Source: Sweltsa coloradensis
Taxonomy: Eukaryota; Arthropoda; Insecta; Plecoptera; Chloroperlidae
Direction: 5' to 3'
DNA: 64,000 nt
Assembly (NCBI GenBank): GCA_024449915.1
Contig: JAMZAV010000008.1
Span: forward strand, 1,426,001-1,490,000
The notes below the pieces were generated by a model. That model worked only from the letters and a program-made list of their open reading frames with translations, did not search any database and had not been told where the DNA came from. Positions 34,015 to 45,900 of this stretch are shown here, piece by piece (positions within the stretch are counted from its first letter, which is position 1; the number at the start of each line of letters is the position of its first letter). Position numbers and translations under genes: made by a program.

Positions 34015-35550
34015 AAGTCAAAACGAAATTGTTGAGAAAGCTATCTGTATGTTACCAGTGACTCGTTTCTCAAAGTGCAATGAGCAAGTGAACCTGGAGA
34101 TCTCCTCAGTAAAACATCGAAAACGTTATGTGACGTTACAAATCTATAACACATTCGGTACGAATAGAAAATAAAATGAGAGTACATTATATCGGAAAGA
34201 TATACAATCTAGGTTTAAAGTGTATACAAATATGGAAAGTCATACAGCTTTATCCATGTCTAGCTTTAGTAATGAAATAAATGTTCTAATGAGGGCGTCG
34301 TTCTATTCTGAATTTGATTAAAGTATCTTGACAGTGAAATAACTAATCAAACTCCATCACTGCCTCCTTTCAACGGAAAAGTGTGGAATATTATCATTAC
34401 AATCATGCACTTTTATTAACAAACTTCTTTCAACCCACATACAAGTAGACTGCGAGATTGCATCTGGTCAGCGGTGCACAGCCATATTCCGTGTTTGCAT
34501 AATTGTGACGCATGCTGCATGCAGCGCCTGGTCTGGGTTCAAGTCTGTTGAATGAACGTTGACAGAGCCCCCATCTCCACGTTATTTCTTCAACTAATTT
34601 CCATATCAGCCTCGGCGTTAGAAAGGCGGGCACAACGAGCCTCTAGGGAGCCATTATTCTCGCAAGCACCAACAAAAATTTCATATTTTACTTCCAAAAA
34701 GGGGTTAAGTTTAACTTTAATAAATCGGATTTAGTGCTTGGATTAGATATAACGAAATACTAATGGTCTTTGCAATAAGGGTCGTTGTTGGATTTCTGTA
34801 TGGTTCGTTCGTTCCCATGAAGCAGGTATTAGTCTTCCAGCTTAATAACTTCAGAGGACAGTACTCTCTGATGTCTTTCTTCATTAACTCCTTGGCGTTC
34901 TCCTTGTAAAACCTAGCTAGAAAGCACGCGCCTAACAATTATTACAAATGTTCCCAGTGTTATTTTTAAATTTGAACAGTTTTGGGGTGGAACGCGTTTC
35001 CGATAATTAGTACATTTACAGGGAATTTTTATGGGAACACGTTCTTTTTCCGTCAAAACAACTTGTAACGAATTTAACGTTCCTTTAAAAAGTTCTTTGC
35101 GCTGTCGGAAACCCGTCTAATTCAGGAGTAAACATTAATATTACTTACTCTTAATTGACGATATAGGCAACTTCTTTCATTTTAAGTATGAAATATAAAC
35201 ATAGCATTATTTCGGTTCTAGACCCCTTGGGACATCCCTTTATCCAGATAATGGATACTTATTTAGTAGTTTTGGATTATTTACGATAAACAAATTGGTA
35301 GCTTTTACACTTGGGGGACTCTATGACTTCCTGTTCACAAATTTCAAGTTTCAATGTTTACAGACGACGCTGTTCACTACTTTAGTCTTTTGAAAATTAA
35401 CTTTTTTACAAATCCTTTTTTAGGAAAGTATTAACCCAATTGAGACAGTGTGTATGTTGAGATACGAATACTAATGAATTGAGTAATGAAATGTGGACAC
35501 AAGGTGCCAATAGCACCATCACAAATACACTGCTCACAGACAGATCCACG
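34015..35550. other. No feature recognised
   Basis: AT-rich sequence; open frames up to 73 codons without resemblance to known families. Confidence 0.45.
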
Positions 35551-35559
35551 CTTTATGAG

Positions 35560-35982
35560 CAGTGTTGTGACTAGATAATTTTTTTTTCTAGATAAAGATA
35601 ATTCTCCAAAAGTTATCTGATGATAATATGATGTAGAAATTTTTCCAGTACAGATAAGAGAAATTTCTCTAGTAAAATTGTTGTAGATGAAGATAATGAC
35701 ATTACGTTCGCATTGACTTTGGTAAAGTATTTTTTTTTCGACAGCAGTTTCTTTCAATTATTATATTTTCCAGCGTTGAGTTGACTTACCGTTACTGTCA
35801 TCATACAAGAAAGTATTTTTCATTTCAAAACTTATAATTATATAACTTTATTTTATATTACTATGTATTAACTAAACTTAGATAATAACTTTTTTGTATA
35901 AAATCAAAAAAACTTATCTACATAAGATAATAGATAAACGATTTTATCTAGATAGATTATATCTAGGAAAGTCACAACACTG
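35560..35982. mobile_element. hAT-type MITE with 8-bp target duplication
   Basis: Left end CAGTGTTGTGACT at 35560; right end GTCACAACACTG ending at 35982, a 12-bp perfect inverted repeat extended imperfectly by AGATAA/TTATCT blocks. Flanks TTTATGAG (35552-35559) and ATTATGAG (35983-35990) match at 7 of 8 positions. The CAG-type end and 8-bp duplication are the hallmarks of the hAT superfamily. The 423-bp interior has no transposase and is unusually rich in GATAA/TTATC words. The minus-strand frame 35431-35757 is incidental. Confidence 0.85.
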
Positions 35983-35999
35983 ATTATGAGAGACTCGAA

Positions 36000-37825
36000 C
36001 ACACGTCACTTGATTCTATACGGTTCGAGCCTACGTCCAACCGTATGAGACCGTGGTAGTAGTATAGTAGAGTACACTATCCTTCCTGACGGTGTGTATT
36101 TCTTGCTACTACGTTGCAGACATTTCCGTCAATCCAAACCCACCACGTTCAGTACACTAAAATCTAATTACTCCTCCTAGCGCTGATTAGGGCTAGGGCT
36201 CGTCCGAGCGACACCCCACCCTTAGCAGATCTAATTAGGATAGCAGGAAAAACAAAATCACGCAGCGACATACGCCCCCGGGTGTGAAATAACGCCGGGA
36301 ATTAGACTAGACTAATGCAGTGATCTCGTTATTGCGTGCATGTGCTAGGGTGCAGGGAGCACTCTCATCGCCCATCGGTATCATTTTCCTTCTTTAAGTT
36401 ACTTTGCTATAGAGCGTGTTTATTCTCCTTCACCCAAACATGGAGGGAATTTATAGGATCTTTGTTCGTATTCAATTATAATTTATTATGGTCTAAGTAT
36501 GTACGTTTTCAATTGTGTATATAGGGCTCTTAAAAAAACTTCGTTTCCACACTGATAAACAGACCTCGCGTTTTTCTAAAGTAGGAAAGCATTGCTACAC
36601 TTACAGTTACTTGAAGATTGAAAGATCCATAACTGCTTGTCAAGTGACTCTCATTCTAAAGAAGCTCGATACTAACAGCTCTAGCTTCAACATGTAGTTC
36701 AACATAATGCTAGGGGTAACTACAAAGCAGAATTATTGCACGTGCACATGCGATTTTTCTGCGCGCTCAATTTTGTTTTGACTGCGGAAACTCTGGAGAA
36801 CTATTCACTCCGCATATTCCCAGCCGTTGTTTGTAATAGAGACAGGGATTCCCTTAATTAAAGGCTTCTTCTTAACTCTCATGAGGTAAATGTAAAGCAA
36901 TGTGGAAGGAACTTCTATTCCAGTCTACACGCCAATAATAATAAAAAAAAAAACGCCGATAAGGACACTTCCACTTCTGCCTCGAGTTTTGTGAATTTCA
37001 AGTGAATATTCTTTTATGGGTTTGCTATTCAAGGTCATATTCAGGCAGGGTCGAAAATGGACCGGACTCTATTGGAGGATTTTCGAAAGTGTTTGTACTT
37101 TATTTCCTTTGAAGTGCGAGTGTGCGGCGAGTCTCCTACTTGAGAGTGTAGTAGTCGATACCTCCCTAGCTCTTACCGCCACCTCGGTGTTTGCGAGGAA
37201 AGACAGCAGACCGTCGTGCAACAGCCTACGAGAGCTGTGCACGGCCTCTTACTGCGGGACAATAACCACACTTGACTTTCGTGATGTTTTATTAAGTAGA
37301 CTTTAAAAAACAATATAACATCATAATTTGCTACAAAGATATCATCTAATGAGGCATTAGTATACTCACTCATGCCACAGCATAACCATTTATAAAAACA
37401 CAACTCCACAATAATTTGTAAACAAAAATCAAACATAGTTTGTGTTTCATTTAACTATAAAACTCGAATAAGAGGATGTGTGATATGGTGTAACAAATAT
37501 TATAACTTTCTAAGGTTATTTCAAAATTTGTAACGTACGAATATAGGTTATTATAAAATCATATATGGCGGTATCTACGACATAAAGTAAAATCCTGGTA
37601 ATCGGGAAACCCTATTCAATCTCAAGTTGAACGTTTTGTATACTTCCTGTGTAAGATATTATGATAATAACGCTTAATCGTTGCCTACCATACATAAAAT
37701 CCATAACACAACAATACGTGTATTAACTGTTATATTAACTGCATACATGTATTTTTATGATCAAATTCCAACTCGCAAACTTCTCGTGGTTTGGCCCGTG
37801 ATTAGAGGAGTTTTTCTCCCTGAAA
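36000..37825. other. No confirmed gene
   Basis: 36170-36310 and 37090-37260 are GC-richer. In the latter the minus strand shows CCCGCAG and, 76 nt on, GGCG|GTAAGAG, which would bound an exon open in one frame, but the acceptor tract is weak. Nothing identifiable. Confidence 0.35.
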
Positions 37826-37828
37826 CTA

Positions 37829-37987
37829 ATGGCGAGCTCTGGGTCGTCGTCGGGGACTTTCCCCTTCCCTTTGACTACCTCCCCGACGGCGACGACAATG
37901 ACAACACGGACGGATGATGACACAGACGGAGACGACCACGACGTGGGGGAACCCCTGCCCTCCTCATACGCTTGTGGCTGGTTCTGA
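37829..37987 (+). CDS. Candidate first exon or short ORF in a GC-rich island (MASSGSSSGT...)
   Basis: A 52-codon frame starts ATGGCGAGCTCT and reads MASSGSSSGTFPFPLTTSPT, then a Thr-rich stretch, an acidic run (DDDTDGDDHD) and a TGA at 37985. It lies within about 250 bp of 58-60% GC (37790-38045). Low-complexity Ser/Thr/Asp composition like this is common at the N-termini of nuclear proteins but identifies nothing. GTGGGGG and GTTCTG are possible but poor donors. Other frames are also open here (plus strand to 37917; minus strand 37875-38066), so the coding strand is uncertain. Confidence 0.25.
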   Translation: MASSGSSSGTFPFPLTTSPTATTMTTRTDDDTDGDDHDVGEPLPSSYACGWF

Positions 37988-38613
37988 CCAGCACAGGCCT
38001 GTCCACCCCTTGTCCCCCCGCGTCACCCCTTACGTCCCTCCCCTCGTCTCGATTAGCCAAGTGCATAAATATGAGACGTTAAGCAGTATCCAATCCAAAT
38101 TTTTTTGCAGTTAATCGATTATTTGTGTTGAAACCGCGTCTTCCATGAGAAATGTAAACGAGCTAGACATGCCTGCAGTATAACTCTCTGCAAAGGGTTT
38201 GTTACAATATTTGTCAGATTTATAATATATCCTTGGAACTCACGCAAGGGAAATTTAAAACGTGTTACTAACATATTCTATGCATTTTATAAATAATCAT
38301 TAAACTGTCTAAATACACGGCTATTGTTTTTACTTCTCTTGTTGCTGCATCCAGAAGATATAGCCCACAAATGAAATAGGTGGGAGTAGATCGGAATTGT
38401 GAACTTCAGTTCTCTAAGAGTGGCTATTGCTCTCCACCCCCCAAATACCGGTGTAACATAAATACTCTGTACACAGAATACAAAAAATGTCAATCTTTCT
38501 CATTTTCTATTCATAAGTTTATTGTATTGTTAAAACTTTTAATTTTATGTCGATTTGGACAAAATACTTACACATATCTCCTTGAAACGTTCAAGTATTA
38601 AATACAAATATAA

Positions 38614-39203
38614 TTGGATGAGCAAAGCGAAGACTTCAATTTCACTGACCCCCCCCCCAAAAAAAATTTAGCTCGGGTGTTTTTTTTCTTTTTTTTCTGT
38701 CTGTTTGTTTGTTCGCGCTCTACCGGGCAAACGGCACATGCGATCTTGATGAAAATTGGAGGGGACCTTCGTTTTCTCTGAACTTAGACTTGCCACGTTT
38801 TTGGGTATAATCTAAGAAATATTTCTCATGAATATTGTACTTTTACGATTTTTAAAAAAATTTTTAATGCGATATTTTCGTGATATTTGGGCCGATTCTG
38901 ACCAAACGGGTGGGGCTACAACGTTCATATTTCACACGGACATTAAGGTAATGGTGATGTAGTACCTTTTGAAAGAAGAAGTTAAAAAAGTTATCCAGAA
39001 TCCATAGAAATAAAGGTTTTAATATAAGTTTTTTGAGGAATATAATAACAATTAACATGTAACAATATAAACTTGACAACAATCACCTACAATGCGTTCA
39101 AAAAGAACTTACAAAAGTAAAGAGATCCCACACTAACTAAAAACTTATTAAAAAAGCTCATCCATCAACGCGACTACAAAAAGCGGTTAAGAAGCGGCCT
39201 AGT
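38614..39203 (+). mobile_element. Repeat family C, copy 3
   Basis: Full-length forward copy, TTGGATGAGCAAAGCG to GCGGCCTAG, with a C tract (38648-38658) and an A tract just inside the start. The 3' end carries the GCGGCC variant shared with copy 5 rather than the GCTTCC variant of copies 1, 2 and 4. Confidence 0.9.
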
Positions 39204-39209
39204 ATGGTT

Positions 39210-40225
39210 AAATTAATATGATTCTCTGTACCACGGTCGACTTATCTGGTTGTGTCTTTATGAATGTAAACGTCAGTAGAAGGCAGCGAAGGATTGTTTT
39301 TGTTGTTCTTTACTTGAGAACGCTGCACATTCAGTCAGCTGTTCGCGCTCTTCGAATAGTAGGCCCTGATGAACGCGCTTATGTGAAATTGCATTTGTGC
39401 AGTCTTGCGAGTGAGTGAATGCATAGCTTGATTGCAGGATTTCAAGAAATCAACAATGGACTAAATTATAAATTCTCTTTGGACTATAAACGATGACATT
39501 AAACGTCTCCATTGGGCATAAAGACACATAATATCAGTCACTCTTTCAAACCATTCCATTTAGTTTATTTGTGAGTCTCCAACGTTGTTTTTGCGGTCAT
39601 CTTGAATAGAATTATTAACACACGTAAACGCAGGCACGAGCAGGCTTTTTGTTTACATTTGTAATGTTATCTTTCTTTACAACGTTTAATGTATATCGTA
39701 TAGTTAACAAATTGTCTAGCAATGTAGTAATGTTGTGTAAGAACATATCATTAAATACGTTACGAAGCAAAACGTCATAGTTTTCGGCCCGTCCTAGTCA
39801 ACGCCGTAATGTTTACTAAGCTACAGGGCATCCTTCATAATGATAACTCCTGTCCCTTGAAATACGGCCGAGCAATAGTCCTATTGTTGTTTGGGTCCTA
39901 TGTCGCGCTCAACATATGTTAAGATCTGGGAAATAATGATCGCCTAAGGCTAGTTTGCATGTCTTGGCAAGATTAAAATAGCCAGGGGAGCTCTATTTTG
40001 AGGTTGCTTCTCCTAGGACGACAGCTCACTTGAATCGAAGGCACAGACTGACTCTCATTTCATTAGTACACAATACTTTCAACATTTAGACAAATAAACG
40101 ACGCCGGCTGATTTAAAGCAGGGGTTACCAAAGTGGAGGCCACTAACCGATGCAACGCTAGTCGATTTAGAAACCTTGCTGTCATCGGTTGGTGGAACAA
40201 ATGTCGGGTTTCGTAGGTATGTCCA
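39210..40225. other. No gene; possible hAT-like end near 40119
   Basis: CAGGGGTTACCAAAGTGG at 40119-40136 resembles the first bases of hAT-type elements, but no matching right end is visible. Confidence 0.35.
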
Positions 40226-40273
40226 TTTATTATTGTTATTATTTTTATATTTTTTTATATTTTTTTTTTATTA

Positions 40274-40317
<44 letters not shown>

Positions 40318-40325
40318 TTTTTTTA
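40226..40325. repeat. T-rich (ATT)n microsatellite
   Basis: Degenerate TATTTT stretches grade into a clean (ATT)n run at about 40273-40316. Confidence 0.95.
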
Positions 40326-40376
40326 TCAGAGAAATCAAATATTTTGCGAGTCATTTCGGTATGTCCGCTTTATTTA

Positions 40377-40527
40377 CAAACCCTTACGTTTCGATACGAC
40401 TGTGACAATAACAATGGTAGCCTGATAACAAGAAGCAAGAGAATTCAACAAAAACCATCTCTATTGTTAGTGTTTTCAGTGAGCCTCAGATGTTGATACG
40501 CAGTCGTATCGAAACGTAAGGATTTGT
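40377..40527. mobile_element. Foldback insertion FB2 with hammerhead-like core
   Basis: CAAACCCTTACGTTTCGATA at 40377 is mirrored by TATCGAAACGTAAGGATTTG ending at 40527, with 26-27 bp arms and partial pairing inside (AACAATGGT near 40413 with ACCATCTCTATTGTT near 40453). Reading outward in the right arm: CAGATGT (40487-40493), one base, hairpin GATACG-CAGT-CGTATC, then GAAAC (40511-40515). Same layout as FB1 at 22543. Confidence 0.65.
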
Positions 40528-40558
40528 AAATACACAAATACACAAATACACAAATACA
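40528..40558. repeat. Short (ACAAATAC)n array
   Basis: Four units directly next to the right end of FB2. Confidence 0.95.
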
Positions 40559-40620
40559 GCGAAATTACTCCTCAAAATTTTGTGCTTTGAAAGTATCAAG
40601 ATTGAAATTATTATTATAAT

Positions 40621-40786
40621 ATTTCTTCTTCTTCTTCTTCTTCTTCTTCTTCTTCTTCTTCTTCTTCTTCTTCTTCTTCTTCTTCTTCTTCTTCTTCTTC
40701 TTCTTCTTCTTCTTCTTCTTCTTCTTCTTCTTCTTCTTCTTCTTCTTCTTCTTCTTCTTCTTCTTCTTCTTCTTCTTCTTCTTCTT
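40621..40786. repeat. (TTC)n microsatellite, about 55 units
   Basis: Uninterrupted TTC/GAA run, the same length class as 892-1056. Produces spurious poly-Leu and poly-Arg frames. Confidence 0.99.
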
Positions 40787-40881
40787 GGTGATTTTTTTTT
40801 ATACTTTCGACAAATTATCATTATTTTTATTTTTATTTGTAGTGCCTATTTTAATAGGGCTTACCATTGTTACTGTTTTTG

Positions 40882-41450
40882 TTGGATGAGCGAAGCGAAG
40901 ACTTCAATTTTACTGACCCCTCAAAAAATTTAGCTCCAATGTTTTTCTGTTTGTTTTTTTGGCTATTTGTTCGCACGCTACCGGGCAAACGATGCGATCT
41001 TGATGAAAATTGGAAAACCTTCAAAATCTCTGAACTTAGACTTGCCACGTTTATGGGTACAATCGAAGATATATTTCTCATGAATATCGTACTTTTACGA
41101 TTTTTTTCGATTTTTTAGTAATATTTTTGTGACATTTGGGCCGATTCTGACCAAACTGGTAGGGCTAGAACGTTCATATTTCACATGGACATTAAGGTAA
41201 TGGTGATTTATTGCTTTTTGAAAGAAAAAGTTGAAAAAATTATCCAGAGACCATATAAATAAAGGTTTAAAATTAAGTTTTTTTAGTTATTTAATAACAA
41301 TTAACAAGTAACAATAGAAACTTGAGAACAATCACCTACAATGCGTTCAAAAAGCACTTGATAAGTAAAGAGATCCCACGCAAACTAAATACTTACAAAA
41401 AAGCTCATCCATCAACGCGACTAAAAAAAGCGTTTGCGAAGCTTCCTAGT
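40882..41450 (+). mobile_element. Repeat family C, copy 4
   Basis: Full-length forward copy from TTGGATGAGCGAAGCGAAG to GCTTCCTAG. The 83-codon frame at 40867-41118 is just this repeat read through. Confidence 0.9.
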
Positions 41451-41454
41451 TGTA

Positions 41455-42005
41455 AACATTTCGATATCATAATTCCACCTATATTTTTACCTCGTAATTT
41501 TAAGGCAATTTCTGTATAAGTGATGCCATGGATGTGATTATTATTAATTTTCATTATAATCCTCTTAGTTTTTGTAAACCGCTTAGCTTGCCACTGTCGG
41601 CAATTGATTGCTACATGACCTATAGGGATAACATCCACCACTGAGCCAGAAATCAGACACAGACGGGATTTGGTTTTTGATTATTATAACTGTTTATCAG
41701 GTGTACACAATTTATTATTATTATTGCATTTTCTTGTATGCCTATTGAATTGTGCGATTGTCTTTGCATAGCGTTACACGTTAATTTGATTGTGAGATCA
41801 CTGACCTTGTGTTGTTATGATAAATCTTGTTTGTTGGTGTGGTTGACTACAGGGTTACTAAACTTTCTTGTTGCATCGGGCGACGCCTCCTGTGAAGCAG
41901 TGCAACACACGTCTCGGCGCTCGACTGGTTCGTTGGTTAGTCTACTTCCTTGCGAATAATGAGGTCATTCCCTCAATTTAAAATAGGGCTAGTGTTCAAG
42001 GTCGG
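41455..42005. other. No feature recognised
   Basis: AT-rich; an open frame at 41738-41959 resembles nothing known. Confidence 0.4.
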
Positions 42006-42008
42006 CGC

Positions 42009-42255
42009 GTGTCCGTTGCTCTAGTCCGATCTGTCCGTTGCTCTGTCCGTTTTTTAGCCCGTTCCAGACCTTTGCTCGGGTCCGTTCTGTCCTTTTCTCT
42101 AGCCCGTTCCAGACTGTTACTTTGTCCGTTCCTGGACGTTCTGTCCGTTTCTCTGGTCCGTTCTATCCGTTACTCTGTCCGTTGTTTTAGTCCGTTCTGT
42201 CAGTTACTCTAGTCCGTTATTTCCGTTTCGTCCATAGCTCTGGTCCGTCGTTTGT
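42009..42255 (+). repeat. Degenerate tandem array of a GTCCGTT-containing unit
   Basis: About 14 occurrences of TCCGTT or CCGTTC at irregular 10-24 bp spacing, with accompanying CTCTAGTCCG and CTCTGGTCCG blocks and a CCCGTTCCAGAC block repeated 63 bp apart. It gives an artefactual Arg/Ser/Leu-rich frame (42009-42212). Confidence 0.85.
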
Positions 42256-42860
42256 TGCTTATTTGAGAGCTTTATTCAAGACCAGACCTAACGACGACAC
42301 CTGCATGTGTATACGATTAACAAAGCAAATGCTGACGTTTGATTTGATCGCAATGAAGTCGTTTGATTTGATCGCTTTGAATTAGCATTATACAAACGAC
42401 CGCCTGAGTAAACGACCAACGGTGCGAAGAGTCGTTCACTCGTGCTCTCAGTTTCATGCGCAACTTTATGGAAATTCTGTCTCAATCGTTCTAAGGGGGG
42501 CGCGTTTTGTCAGGATATCGTTAGTCAGTAGGTTCCGGAACGCAGCCCGTATTACTTACATATAAATAGCGTATATAATTAATCTTAAGGAAATTATGAT
42601 TTATGTTTGGCATGATTTCAAAGGTTAACGAGAAAATCCCCCCTTTCATCTGTAGCAAAACAACAGTTCATTATTGTTGCCAGACTAAGTTCGGTACCTA
42701 TTGAAACCACCTAACATGCAGGGCTCGATGCTTGAATGGAATAGATGCACTCTAGGGGGTAAAACGGTTGATTTACGCGGCACTTGTCTTGTTATTTATG
42801 CTTCAGTCTGACGATGTGCCGCGTGAGGTGCCGGCGTAGCCGACAGAGTAGTGCACGGTC

Positions 42861-42998
42861 GCTGTATTATTACCGACAGAGTATATGTAGTGTTACCGAC
42901 AGATTAGGGACGGGTTCGCTGTATTATTACCGACAGAGTATAGGTAGTGTTACCGACAGATTAGGGACGGGTACGCTGTATTACCGACAGATATGGTT
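42861..42998 (+). repeat. 57-bp tandem repeat, about 2.4 copies
   Basis: Units start at 42861 and 42918 (CGCTGTATTATTACCGACAG ... TTAGGGACGGGT) and a partial third starts at 42975. Each unit contains TTACCGACAG twice, and further ACCGACAG/GCCGACAG words flank the array (42838, 43030). Confidence 0.92.
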
Positions 42999-42999
42999 A

Positions 43000-45900
43000 A
43001 TGCAGTAAAATCACGGTCTCCGGAAGAAAGCCGACAGAATATGATATACCAGGGCAGTATTGCCGAATGCCGACTATAAGATTCGTGTTCTATCAATATT
43101 CATCCCATGCACGAGTGCTCTTACTCGGGGAATAATGCAACACGTAGGGAGGAGTCCCAGTCATAGCGCAAGACACCTGCGTTCAAATAATATCGCGTTG
43201 ATTGATTATAACGCAGAACGACACGCATTTCAGGTGGAGTAAATCAACTGAGAATTACCTGAGATCTAGAGGATTAATTCTGACGTAGCTCTAGCTACGG
43301 CTGCAAAACCTCATCATTTATGGAGGGTTTCTACGCCAGTTTATTTCATGTTCGCGCCGAAGTAGCCGCCTCGTTGACATTTCTCATTAAATATGTCTAT
43401 CCTTGCATTCGAAATGGATTTCTGTGATAGTTTTCAACTTGATTGTTTATTTATCTTGTGTTTCGATACACGGCGAGATTTTTCTGACCGAGGTTGTCCG
43501 CTTAGATGAATTATTGTGTGGTGCGATTGCAGCATAGCGATCATAATACCTTGGTATACATCTCTTAATTACTGAGTTCTAGGAATTAAAAACATGGCAC
43601 AAAAAACAAATTATAAGTGTATAATATTAATCGTCTTAAAAGTTTCCTACATTTTCATATTGGGAAACAACTTAAAAACAATTTGTTATACACTTATTCT
43701 ACGTTTTTACAAAGAATGCATTACTATGTTACTGGAGTGGGACAGGTATAGTACACAATAGTCACTAACAGATGATGATAAAATATTACTGGAAGCTGCA
43801 ATTTATCACAGATGTCAAAATCGAGTAAATAAAATCCTGAACACAGAACACGTTTCGATCACCATCGCTGCTCCACTGTATATTCGATTATAGGTGAGAC
43901 TGTCCCAATCTCACCTGTCAAGTCATCGCCAATAAGAAAAGTATGTTACAATAAACACTTCACTCGACCATATGGATCTGCTAAGAGCACGTCATATTTT
44001 GCCCCAACAATGGTATTATCTTAATGTGCAAAAGTAAAGCAAATTTTGTGGATTGGTCTACCTTATATGATATTTTTAACTTCGATGACGATGTAGGCTA
44101 CATTCGCAGACAAAGGCCTTGTTGCTGTACAGCTTTGAAACAAACCTCTGCACTGGAAAGTCTGTTCTTTGAAATGTGGTTAATATTCGTAAAATGCCTG
44201 GAGTGGCCACATGCACACGTCGTGGCAACTGTGAGATGTTTGTAGTCGGACATGAGTTATGCTAAAAGAGAAACGGCTCTAAAACGAAGAGTTGAGTTTG
44301 GCTTTAATTTTCACTAAGGTAATGTGTTTGTTATTTACTTGTTTGGAGTGATATAAGCAAATGCGGAAAATGTATTTTTCATCCATTTTCCTGATTGTAT
44401 TCGAAGTCAAAAATCTTAATTGGGAATGCGATTGTAAATTATCCACATTTATTGATTAAGAATTTTAAACTAAATATGTTTGACGTAGGTGCACCATCAA
44501 AATAAATAAATAAGTAAATAAATAAATTGTATTTAGAGTCTACCTACTCAGTTATATAACTGATTTTCAGTGGGGGACAGTAAATCAAAGCGATCAAGCC
44601 AACCCTGTAGGCCCCGACGCAACCGACGAGTGAGCGATAACCAACCAAAAATCAATATTTTTAATAGGAAATATAGCAATCAGTGGTATGGACAGTGCGA
44701 ACACCCGCGGAACAACGCCAGAATCAACAAGGCCGATTCAGAACAACTCTGAATTTATTATGTGCTTCGTTGCTAGGACGGCTCTAAAGTCTAAAGTACC
44801 AACTCCGTGTACACACAACAATTATTTTTATTTATCAAGGAATAAAAAACTTTGTATTGCGTTACATTTTCCGTTCGTTTTCACAGTCCTCCTGGATTTT
44901 GTTTTGAAATTGTAACACTTTGGTCGCACCCTAAGCATGTCGTCCTGGAGCCCACATCTGTATACAAGCCCCTTCAACAGGTTAGACACGACGATTCGTT
45001 AGAAGGCACGGACCTGACCTCGGTTTCAAGCGCTGTTATACACTCTGAGGGCTCTTAGCCTGACAAGGCAGTGGCACTCACAGGATATAATTACTCACTT
45101 TTAATCCGGGATTCATATAGTGGGGTAGAGGTCCGGTCGCAAGAAGCCAAGAATGTGGGATACACGTTGTTTTTAAGCTGCATTAACTAACGTGCCACTA
45201 TTAAACATTATTAACTTCTCATAAATTATTATAAATTATTAATAATAATAATGATGTTATTATAATGATATAATGGTGATATATAATCCAACAAAAGATT
45301 GAAGAAAACTTCAAACAGCATTTGAACACTAATATCGAACCCTCCACCACCATTCCTGTGTAAAAATATTTTTGTTAATGAATGAAGCTTCTCAAATCAA
45401 AATAATTTGAAATACATTTCTGCTTTATTAAATAACTAGCATTATTCTTTATTGATGCGTTATAACTTTTCCTCTTTCGTGGTTATTTTTATTTATGCAA
45501 AAATGTAGCCAATCTGATACTAAAAAACATAGTAGCGAGAAAAAATAGCCTACCTCGGAATGCCAAATAGCTCACGAGATATGAATAATGTAATACTGTG
45601 TCTTGAAACTCATCGCTTACAGCTATTGCATGCTGACAGTGATGACTTAACATAAACGTAACGATGCTATTCCAAATTTGAAAATGAAGAACAAAGAGTG
45701 ATACAATCTAAAGAGTTAAAACTTCATCTTAATTAATGACTCAAAGTTTTCATTTGGCCAAACACATAGCAAGTCTCTTGATACATTATTTATTGTGGCA
45801 TTTTGTTTCTAAATCATTGCAGGTTCGTTGAAGACAAACGCTCGCTAGGTAATCCATCTAACGTTGTTTATAAGTTTATGAAGGGGAAAAACTGCTGTCA

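Noticed and set aside
37173..37436. Minus-strand frame with acceptor- and donor-like sites (CCCGCAG ... GTAAGAG)
   Set aside because: Weak polypyrimidine tract, Cys/Ser-rich sequence without family resemblance; too little to call an exon.
40119..40136. hAT-like element starting CAGGGGTTACCAAAGTGG
   Set aside because: No matching inverted terminus or target duplication found nearby; left as a note only.
40486..40933. Poly-Arg and poly-Leu open frames over 100 codons
   Set aside because: Artefacts of the (TTC)n array on the two strands.
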